Assembly (NCBI RefSeq): GCF_003148805.1
Contig: NZ_QGGX01000010.1
Coordinates: forward strand, 124,001-188,000
Direction of reading: 5' to 3'
Origin: Aminobacter sp. AP02
GTDB taxonomy: Bacteria > Pseudomonadota > Alphaproteobacteria > Rhizobiales > Rhizobiaceae
Length of the DNA stretch: 64,000 nucleotides
Shown one piece after another: positions 52,380 to 58,779 of the stretch (positions are counted from its first letter, which is position 1; every line of letters starts with the position of its first letter). The notes under the pieces were generated by a model, which saw nothing but the letters and a program-made list of their open reading frames with translations, made no database searches and was not told the DNA's origin. Made by a program: the position numbers and the translations under genes.

Positions 52380-53050
52380 GAAATCTCGCGCAGGAGGTAG
52401 CCGACGCCGCGCACACCGTTGATCTCCACCTTGCCGTCGGCTTCAGCCAGCTTGCGCCGCAGCCGCGACACATGCGTGTCGAGTGCGTTGGACTGGATCT
52501 CGTCGTCGAGGCCGAACACGGCCTCCATCAGCGACGAGCGCTGCACCATCCGGCCCGTGCGCCGCAACAGCGCCTCCAGAACCAGCAGTTCGCGACGGGG
52601 CAACGCCATGGGCTCACCACGGACCAGGACCTCGCGGTGGCCGAAGTCGAAGGCGAGATCGCCGGCATGGATGACCTGGGTCTGCACGTTGGCCGGCCGG
52701 CGCAGCAGCGCGCGCAGCCGGGCCAGCAATTCCTCGAAGGCGAAGGGTTTGGCGAGATAATCATCGGCCCCCATGTCCAGCCCGTCGACCTTGTCGGAAG
52801 TGTCGCTGCGTGCCGTCAGCACCAGAACCGGTGTCGCGTTTCCGCGCGCACGCAGCTTTGGCACCAGGGTCAGGCCGTCGCCGTCGGGCAGCTGGCGATC
52901 GAGCAGGATAGCGTCATAGCTTTCGCTGGCGGCGAAATCGCCGGCCTCCAGCAATGATGTGGCGTGGTCCACGACCATGTCATACCGTCGCAACGCCGTC
53001 CGCATAGCCGACGCCAGTTCTGGCTCGTCTTCAACTAGCAATATGCGCAT
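52376..53050 (-). CDS. OmpR-family response regulator
   Basis: The 224-residue regulator has a receiver domain with phospho-acceptor D51 in 'AILLDRQLPDGDG', the conserved Lys in 'DDYLAKPFAF' and a C-terminal winged helix ending 'SNALDTHVSRLRRKL'. It is encoded first in the pair with the histidine kinase and read away from the methyltransferase/DedA pair, with which it shares a 209-base divergent gap. Target genes are unknown; that neighbouring pair is a possible target. Confidence 0.93.
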   Translation of the reverse strand: MRILLVEDEPELASAMRTALRRYDMVVDHATSLLEAGDFAASESYDAILLDRQLPDGDGLTLVPKLRARGNATPVLVLTARSDTSDKVDGLDMGADDYLAKPFAFEELLARLRALLRRPANVQTQVIHAGDLAFDFGHREVLVRGEPMALPRRELLVLEALLRRTGRMVQRSSLMEAVFGLDDEIQSNALDTHVSRLRRKLAEADGKVEINGVRGVGYLLREIS

Positions 53051-53259
53051 CTGTTCCTCGAAGGTCCCTTGAGAGCCGCCCGGCTACGTCATGAACATTG
53101 CGGAAGCATTGCGAAACAAAGACGCTGAACAAACGCAAGCACCAAATTGCTTGATACGGCACCTTTCCTGCAATGCCTGTGTAATCCAGTGGCCGCACAC
53201 AGCTTTCGCTACAGGCTGGCGACCGGTTCGCCGGCAGACGATTTCGAAAGAGGTTCGCA

Positions 53260-53859
53260 ATGGCCGCAAACGACACATTATCCTATCTCATGGCATGGGC
53301 CACGGCGCCACTCAAGGTTGCTTCCATAGCGCCGTCCAGTTCAAGCTTGGCAAAGCTGATGACCCAGGATCTTGGACCCGACACCGGGCCTGTTCTGGAG
53401 CTTGGAGCGGGTACGGGGCCGTTCACCCGCGCCATGCTGGCGCGCGGCGTCAGGGAAAGCGATATGACGCTGATCGAGTTCAACGCCGATCTCGCCCATC
53501 TGCTCCGGTGCCGGTTTCCCAAGTCTCGCGTGCTGGAGATGGATGCAGCCGAACTGCGCTGCAAGCCGCTTTATGAAACGCCGCTCGCCGGTGCTGCTAT
53601 CAGCGGGCTGCCGTTCCTGGCGATTCCGCCGCGCCAGACGCTCGCCATCCTCGAAGGCGTTTTCGCCAATGTCAGGGCAGGCGGGGCGATGTATATCTTC
53701 ACCTACGGCTTCCGTTGCCCTATTGATCAGTCGCTGCTCGACAGGCTCGATCTCGAGGTGACCCGGGTCGGCCATACTTTCCGCAATCTGCCGCCGGCGG
53801 CTGTCTATCGGATCACCAGGATGAAGCCGGCAAAGATCTACGACTGGCGTTTTGCATGA
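53260..53859 (+). CDS. SAM methyltransferase, phospholipid N-methyltransferase (PmtA)-like
   Basis: The 199-residue protein has the class I SAM-binding motif 'VLELGAGTGPFTRAML', 'LIEFNADLAHLLR' and 'VLEMDA', with the overall size and 'YDWRF' ending of PmtA-type phospholipid N-methyltransferases related to rRNA adenine methylases. PmtA methylates phosphatidylethanolamine toward phosphatidylcholine. The stop overlaps the start of a DedA-family gene (ATGA), which also suggests a membrane-lipid role. A different small-molecule or rRNA substrate remains possible. Confidence 0.78.
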   Translation: MAANDTLSYLMAWATAPLKVASIAPSSSSLAKLMTQDLGPDTGPVLELGAGTGPFTRAMLARGVRESDMTLIEFNADLAHLLRCRFPKSRVLEMDAAELRCKPLYETPLAGAAISGLPFLAIPPRQTLAILEGVFANVRAGGAMYIFTYGFRCPIDQSLLDRLDLEVTRVGHTFRNLPPAAVYRITRMKPAKIYDWRFA

Positions 53860-54479
53860 TTCCATCGATCCTGGGTTTCGGTCTGGTCGGCGCGGCATGC
53901 CTTGCGTTCATGGAGAAGGTTTCGCCGGTCCCGCCGTCGCATGTGCTGCTGCTGTTTCTCGGCATGACCGCCGCGCCCCACGTGCCGATGCTTGTCGCGC
54001 TGATGCTTGCGACCACGCTCGGCTCGACCCTGGGTTCGATGATCTGGTATGCGGGCGGCAACTGGCTGGGGCCCGACCGCGCCAACGACTTCGTCAAGCG
54101 TTTCGGCAAATACGTCTTCCTCAAGCACGCGACCTATCAAAAGCTGACGCATGCCTATCGCCGCAACAACTTCCGCGCTTCGCTGATCGCCCAGCTGGTG
54201 CCGGTGGCGCGAACCTACCTCGCGCTCGAGGCAGGCGTGCTGCGCCTTTCGTTCGTGCCTTTCGCGCTTGCCACCATATGCGGCGCTTTTCTCTGGAACG
54301 CCGCCTTTCTGGTCGGCGGCTATCTGATGCGCGACGGCGACCACGACCCGGTGACGATCGGATTCCGCATTGTCGCCATCGTTGTCCTCGCCGAGATCGT
54401 CTTCCTGCTGGCATTGCGACACAGCACCCGTGGGACGGCCGACAGCCATCCCTCGGGCGAAACGCATCCTCGGCCCTAG
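53856..54479 (+). CDS. DedA-family (VTT domain) membrane protein
   Basis: The 207-residue membrane protein has the DedA/SNARE-associated core: 'FMEKVSPVPPSHVLLLFLGM', 'GSTLGSMIWYAGGNWLG' and 'VARTYLALEAGVLRL', with four or five helices. DedA proteins are linked to lipid flipping and envelope homeostasis. It is translationally coupled to the methyltransferase gene by an ATGA overlap. Confidence 0.87.
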   Translation: MIPSILGFGLVGAACLAFMEKVSPVPPSHVLLLFLGMTAAPHVPMLVALMLATTLGSTLGSMIWYAGGNWLGPDRANDFVKRFGKYVFLKHATYQKLTHAYRRNNFRASLIAQLVPVARTYLALEAGVLRLSFVPFALATICGAFLWNAAFLVGGYLMRDGDHDPVTIGFRIVAIVVLAEIVFLLALRHSTRGTADSHPSGETHPRP

Positions 54480-54516
54480 AGCACGATCCGGGTGCTCGGA
54501 TGGAGTGGGCTCCAAC

Positions 54517-54834
54517 CTAGTCCTTGATCACCCGGTAGATGTTCCAGTACGACGATCCTGAAACCACCAGCGGCTCCAACTGCTTGCCCCACTTGGCATG
54601 GGCGTCGATCTTGGAGATCTTGGCGAACATCTCTTCCAGTTGAGTCAGGCTCTCCACCGTGTGATTGACTTCGACGGTGGCTTCCTTGGCGCCGACCGAT
54701 CCGCTCAGGATCTGCAAGGCCATCTTGTCGACACCGGCCTGTGGACCGATCTCGCGCTCCCATTGGCGCAAAAGCTCAATTGCGGCCTGCTTGTGCCCGA
54801 AGCGGGCATCGATCTTCCAGCGTGCGACGAACAT
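54517..54834 (-). CDS. small cytoplasmic protein of unknown function (105 aa)
   Basis: The 105-residue protein has no signal or membrane segment. 'MFVARWKIDARFGHKQAAIE' and the alternating pattern after it suggest a small alpha/beta barrel like dimeric ABM-type domains, but I do not recognise a named family with confidence. AGGAGG lies just before the ATG used. It is the last of three small same-strand genes upstream of which lies a LuxR-type fusion regulator gene. Confidence 0.7.
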   Translation of the reverse strand: MFVARWKIDARFGHKQAAIELLRQWEREIGPQAGVDKMALQILSGSVGAKEATVEVNHTVESLTQLEEMFAKISKIDAHAKWGKQLEPLVVSGSSYWNIYRVIKD

Positions 54835-54875
54835 GGCTTCCTCCTGTCTACGGGCGACCATTCGCCCGCATTCGA

Positions 54876-55238
54876 TCACTCGTCCCAGGCCTGGACCACG
54901 GTTTGCCGCGAAATCTTGCCGTCCTTGAGCTCAAGCATGGCGGCGCAGAACACCTTGGTTCCGTCGGGGTAGGCACAGGCTTGCGAGAAGGCGAGGCTGT
55001 CGCCTTGCGCGATGGTGGTGTCGACGCGATGGCTCATCGCGCGACTGCAAATGTCGTCCCAGAAGGTGGTGATTGCCGCGCGTCCGCGGATTTCGCGCGG
55101 CTTGCTCGGCGGATTGTTGCGGTCGATGACACGTACCAGCGCGTCGTCGGCATAGAAGCTGGACAGCATCTTGCCGTCGCGGCTTTCGATCGCCTTCTTG
55201 ATCGAGGCACCGGTCACGGGTTCCTTGGTGGCAAGCAT
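54876..55238 (-). CDS. SnoaL/NTF2-like protein
   Basis: The 120-residue protein has the SnoaL-like cone fold pattern: 'IKKAIESRDGKMLSSFYADD', 'GRAAITTFWDDI' and 'MLELKDGKISRQTVVQAWDE'. Such proteins bind or isomerise small hydrophobic ligands. It lies between the unknown 105-residue protein gene (41 bases away) and the AhpD-like gene on the same strand. Ligand unknown. Confidence 0.85.
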   Translation of the reverse strand: MLATKEPVTGASIKKAIESRDGKMLSSFYADDALVRVIDRNNPPSKPREIRGRAAITTFWDDICSRAMSHRVDTTIAQGDSLAFSQACAYPDGTKVFCAAMLELKDGKISRQTVVQAWDE

Positions 55239-55334
55239 TTTATCCTCCTGTCGGCCGCTCCGCGAGCGGCGCTGTCTTGGATGGTCCGGCAGCCAAGGAC
55301 CGCGAAACGCGGCCCGCCGCCCCGTAGAAATCAG

Positions 55335-55808
55335 CTACTGCGATTTGGCCTTGGCCGCCGCCATCACTGTGTCGACCTCCTGCTTGAACTGGGGCAGGTC
55401 GACCTGCATGCCGTTCAGCACCGTCGACCAATGCCGCACGATCGCCGACATCGCCACGGCCTCGCGGATTTCCTCGTCCGTCGCGCCATTGGCCTTTGCG
55501 GCTGCTGTGTGGAAATAGATGCAGTACTGGCACGGTATCTGGGCAGCGACGGCAAGGCCGACAAGTTCCTTGGTCTTGCCGTTCAGTTCGGTCTTGGGAT
55601 TGAGCTGCACGCTCTTGAATTCAGCCCATGCGCCGGCAACGCCGGCCTCCGGAAACGCCTTGAAGAAGCTCGGCACCGAGCCGAGCGTGGCCGCGATGTC
55701 CTTGTAGGTTGCTTGAGCCGAGCTGTCCTCGGCTCGGGCGTCCGATACGACGAACGTTGCCAGGCCGGCTATCGCCAGCGACGCAAGCAGTCCGATTGCC
55801 TTGGTCAT
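55335..55808 (-). CDS. exported AhpD/carboxymuconolactone-decarboxylase-like protein
   Basis: The 157-residue protein starts with a signal peptide ('IGLLASLAIAGLATFVVS', cleavage near 'DARA'). The AhpD-like core has the redox motif 'IPCQYCIYFHTAAAKANGA' (C-x2-C-x3-H). Cytoplasmic AhpD reduces peroxidase partners; a secreted form is unusual and may act on thiols or peroxides in the periplasm. AGGAGG-like GGAGG is six bases before the ATG. First of three same-strand small genes downstream of the LuxR-type fusion gene. Confidence 0.85.
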   Translation of the reverse strand: MTKAIGLLASLAIAGLATFVVSDARAEDSSAQATYKDIAATLGSVPSFFKAFPEAGVAGAWAEFKSVQLNPKTELNGKTKELVGLAVAAQIPCQYCIYFHTAAAKANGATDEEIREAVAMSAIVRHWSTVLNGMQVDLPQFKQEVDTVMAAAKAKSQ

Positions 55809-55909
55809 GTCTTCCTCCATTCGCAGGTCAGTGTTTCAGCCTGTCTGGATGGGAAGAATTTGTAGTCCTTGGCGCCGTCCTTCCGCTTCGCCCGAAAGGG
55901 CCATCTCCG

Positions 55910-57472
55910 CTATGGCCCGTCCGGGCCAGTCTGCCGCGCCGCGAATGCTGCAGCCGCCGCCCGCGAGGGAAGGTCGAGCTTCAACAGGATGTTGGCGACA
56001 TGGCGTTTGACCGTGTGTTCGCTGAGGCTGAGTTCGGCTGCGATCGCCGCATTGCTCTTGCCGTCGGCAATCAACGCCACCACCTCGTTCTCACGCGCGG
56101 TCAGTGCCGATGGTTCGACAGCGATCACGCGGCTACGGCACGCCGGTTCGAGATGCTGTTCCGAGGTCGCCTGGACCAAAGCCAGCGGCTCGTCGAGGTC
56201 ATCGAACATAACCTTGCCGACATCCGTGAAATGCAGGCCCGAGCCGGCAGCGAGGTCGGCCACCAGCCGCGAGGCGAGGATATCTCCGCGTTCGGCACGA
56301 TCGGCGATCTGCACCGCCACCCGCATCGCAAGTCCCGTTGGCGGGCCGCGCATCTCGACCTCGCCGACATGTACTCCGTGGGCGCTGGCGATGCCGATAT
56401 CCTGGGCCGCTTCGCGCAGCGCCGAGGCGCAGCGGACCGCCCGCGCTGGCCCGTCGAAGCGCGAGACAAGCGTTTCGCCATGCTGGTCGGCGATGCGTCC
56501 GCCATGGCGGCCGACGATCAGCCGCCAGGTCTCGTGGAAGCGCTCGCTGCGCTCGCTCCACATCCGGTCGCCCAAACGTGCGGTATCGGAAATGCGCGTG
56601 ACGAGCAGGGCAGCAAGTACCCGCTCGGTCTCAGGCGCCGCATGTGTGCCGGTCAGGAACTCTTCGACAAGGTCGGCGACACGGTTGACGTCGCCGGTCC
56701 AGATCGGATGGTCGCGTCCGGTGACCTCCACAAGGCGCGCGCCTGGTATTTTCTGGGCGAGATAGCGGCTGGCATCGGGATTGACGCGGGCGTCGTTGCG
56801 GCGATGGATCAGCAAGGTCGGCGCCCGGATACTGGCCAGCACGCCACGCACGTCGATTTCGGCGTTCATCCGGGCAAGCGCCGCCGCTGCGGTTGGACTC
56901 GCCGATAGCCGTTCGAAGCGCCCCCACCAGGTGGCAAAACGGGTATCGTCGAGCCGCCCTGGCGCGAAATTCTGAAGTGTTGCCCCGGTACCCCAGGACG
57001 TCTCCGCGTCTGCGATGAAAGCGTCGAGCCGCTCAGGGCTCATCACCCACTTATGGAAATGCGCGTAGCCGCCATAAAGCACGAGCGAGCGCGTCCGTTC
57101 GGGATAGGTCGCTGCGAAAAGGATCGCCATTGGAGCGCCTTCCGAGGCGCCGAGGATTGCCGCTCGGCTGCTTCCGGCGGCATCCATCACCACGCGCACG
57201 TCGTCCATGCGCGTTTCCAGGCTCGGCAGCGCATGCGTGTCGACCCGGTCGGAAAGCCCGGTGCCGCGCTTGTCGAACAGGATCAGGCGGGAAAAGGCGG
57301 AAAGTCGTGAAAGCAGCCGGCTGTAACCCTCGTCTTCCCAGTGAAGGTCGAGATTGGAGATGAATCCGGGAACGAAGACGAGGTCGAACGATCCCTGGCC
57401 GACCACCTGATAGGCGATCCGCACGTCACCACTGCGGGCATATCGGGTCGCGATCGGCCTTGGCACAGCCAT
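55910..57472 (-). CDS. alpha/beta-hydrolase - pseudo adenylate cyclase - LuxR helix-turn-helix fusion
   Basis: The 520-residue protein has three parts. Residues 1-275 are an alpha/beta hydrolase with nucleophile S110 in 'LGASEGAPMA', Asp near 227 and H255 in 'GRDHPIW'. Residues 283-435 are a class III nucleotide-cyclase homology domain ('FDGPARAVRCASALR', 'GVHVGEVEMRG', 'LVADLAAGSGLHFTDVG'), but the two metal-binding Asp positions read R293 ('VTRIS') and E333 ('HGETL'), so it is probably catalytically dead. Residues 455-520 are a LuxR-type helix-turn-helix ('LTARENEVVALIADGKSNAA'). It likely senses a ligand or hydrolase product and regulates transcription, perhaps of the three small genes just downstream. 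AGGTGG precedes the ATG used. Confidence 0.85.
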   Translation of the reverse strand: MAVPRPIATRYARSGDVRIAYQVVGQGSFDLVFVPGFISNLDLHWEDEGYSRLLSRLSAFSRLILFDKRGTGLSDRVDTHALPSLETRMDDVRVVMDAAGSSRAAILGASEGAPMAILFAATYPERTRSLVLYGGYAHFHKWVMSPERLDAFIADAETSWGTGATLQNFAPGRLDDTRFATWWGRFERLSASPTAAAALARMNAEIDVRGVLASIRAPTLLIHRRNDARVNPDASRYLAQKIPGARLVEVTGRDHPIWTGDVNRVADLVEEFLTGTHAAPETERVLAALLVTRISDTARLGDRMWSERSERFHETWRLIVGRHGGRIADQHGETLVSRFDGPARAVRCASALREAAQDIGIASAHGVHVGEVEMRGPPTGLAMRVAVQIADRAERGDILASRLVADLAAGSGLHFTDVGKVMFDDLDEPLALVQATSEQHLEPACRSRVIAVEPSALTARENEVVALIADGKSNAAIAAELSLSEHTVKRHVANILLKLDLPSRAAAAAFAARQTGPDGP

Positions 57473-57559
57473 TCCACCTGCGGATTGCATTAGGAATTGC
57501 TAACATATCAGATGTTCGGCCGAAGGGTGAAGTGGCTTCGCGTGCTAAGGGGAGGGGCG

Positions 57560-57811
57560 TCAGGCGGCCTTGTCGGCAGGCCTTCTGATCGTGGCGGCCG
57601 CTTCTATCACCAGCGGTTTCATGCCCTTGCCGCCTTCGTCGAACATCTCGAAGAACTGGCGACGCATGCGCGGATCCCAGAATTTGTTGATGTGTTCAGC
57701 CACGCCGGCGACGCCTTCATCATGTGGCTTGGATTCAAAGAAGGTAGCGATCTGGTTCGCCATGTAGACGATCTTTTCCTTCGTCCCCATCTTGTGCTCT
57801 TCATGCGACAT
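57560..57811 (-). CDS. fdsD: formate dehydrogenase delta subunit
   Basis: The 83-residue protein matches the small FdsD subunit: 'IVYMANQIATFFESKPHDEG', 'GVAEHINKFWDPRMRRQF' and an acidic/basic tail. In Cupriavidus and Rhodobacter FdsD is needed for an active soluble NAD-dependent formate dehydrogenase. The start overlaps the end of fdhD by 11 bases, so it is co-translated; it closes the operon. Confidence 0.9.
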   Translation of the reverse strand: MSHEEHKMGTKEKIVYMANQIATFFESKPHDEGVAGVAEHINKFWDPRMRRQFFEMFDEGGKGMKPLVIEAAATIRRPADKAA

Positions 57812-58628
57812 TTTTGGCGGCTCCGGTACTCACGCGGTCTGGATGGGTAAAGATGTCGAAATCGTCGCCGCGCACAAGTGCGACGAGCGTCATGCCGGCT
57901 TGCTCGGCGGTGCGGATGGCAAGGGCCGTGGGGGCTGAGACGGCGATGATGAAGGGCGCGCCGATGGCTGCCGTCTTCTGAACCATTTCCACCGACACGC
58001 GGCTGGTCACCACCACAGCACCCGATCCGCCCGAAATGCCGGCCTTGTCGAGCGCGCCGGCGAGCTTGTCGAGCGCGTTGTGGCGGCCGACATCCTCGCG
58101 TGCGGCGACAATGCCTTTTCCGGGTACGTAAAAGCCCGCGGCGTGAACAGCACCTGTTTCCGCATGCAGTGGCTGCGCCTTGGACAACAGCTTCACCGCC
58201 TGCACGATGTCGTCGGCCGAAAGCCTGAGCGCCGGCGTGTGTACGTCATCGACAGAGCGCATCGCTTCTTCGATGGATTCGATGCCGCACAGCCCGCAAC
58301 CGACCGGCCCGGCGAGCCTACGACGCCGCAACTCGAAGCGTTTGTTGGCCTTGTCCTTGAGCCGGATCTGGATGTCGATGCCGGCTTCGACATCAAGCAC
58401 CTCGATCGACTCGATTTCTTCAACTGAGCCGATGATGCCTTCGGTCAGCGAGAAGCCGCGTGCGAAATCCTCGAAATCCGCCGGGCTCGCCATCATCACC
58501 GCATGCGTGGTGCCGCCATAAGACAACGCGATCGGCGTCTCTTCCGGCACCATACGGTTGGCGATTGTCGTGCCGCTCGCCCGGCGGGCGAGACGGGAGG
58601 TCGCGGAGATTGCGGGGCGGTCGGTCAT
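57801..58628 (-). CDS. fdhD: formate dehydrogenase accessory sulfurtransferase
   Basis: The 275-residue FdhD (also called FdsC in fds operons) has the essential 'GCGLCG' motif (C111, C114) and 'AREDVGRHNALDKLAGA'. It carries sulfur to the molybdenum cofactor of FdsA. It lies between fdsA and fdsD. The usual spacer is filled by a palindromic repeat whose left arm supplies the ribosome site (GGGGAGAAG four bases before the ATG), so expression may depend on RNA folding. Confidence 0.92.
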   Translation of the reverse strand: MTDRPAISATSRLARRASGTTIANRMVPEETPIALSYGGTTHAVMMASPADFEDFARGFSLTEGIIGSVEEIESIEVLDVEAGIDIQIRLKDKANKRFELRRRRLAGPVGCGLCGIESIEEAMRSVDDVHTPALRLSADDIVQAVKLLSKAQPLHAETGAVHAAGFYVPGKGIVAAREDVGRHNALDKLAGALDKAGISGGSGAVVVTSRVSVEMVQKTAAIGAPFIIAVSAPTALAIRTAEQAGMTLVALVRGDDFDIFTHPDRVSTGAAKNVA

Positions 58629-58641
58629 CGTTCTTCTCCCC
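58629..58641 (-). promoter_or_regulatory. fdhD ribosome-binding site formed by the repeat hairpin arm
   Basis: Read on the minus strand, GGGGAGAAG (58641-58633) is followed by AACG and the fdhD ATG. The GGAG core is seven bases from the start. The same GGGGAGAAG is one arm of the palindrome CTTCTCCCCG-TTTA-CGGGGAGAAG, so folding would hide it. Confidence 0.65.
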
Positions 58642-58756
58642 GTTTACGGGGAGAAGATGCCGGCAGGCAGATGAGTGGCAGCGCAAACCTTTCGAGGCTG
58701 GTACAGCCCCTCATCCGGCCTTTCAGGCCACCTTCTCCCCGTGAACGGGGAGAAGG
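58633..58756. repeat. rhizobial paired-palindrome intergenic element, copy 2
   Basis: The same layout as the element at 39801-39927: a first palindrome at 58633-58656, the shared 'ATGCCGGCAGGCAGATGAG', and a second palindrome CCTTCTCCCCG-TGAA-CGGGGAGAAGG (58731-58756). The element fills the gap between fdsA and fdhD. Both copies lie in the same orientation on the plus strand. The element therefore points with its operon at 39.8 kb and against it here. Confidence 0.85.
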
Positions 58757-58779
58757 AAAGGCTTGCGTCCCGTGTACCA

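Noticed and set aside
55910-57472. An active adenylate cyclase
   Set aside because: Both metal-binding Asp positions are replaced (R293, E333), so cyclase activity is unlikely.
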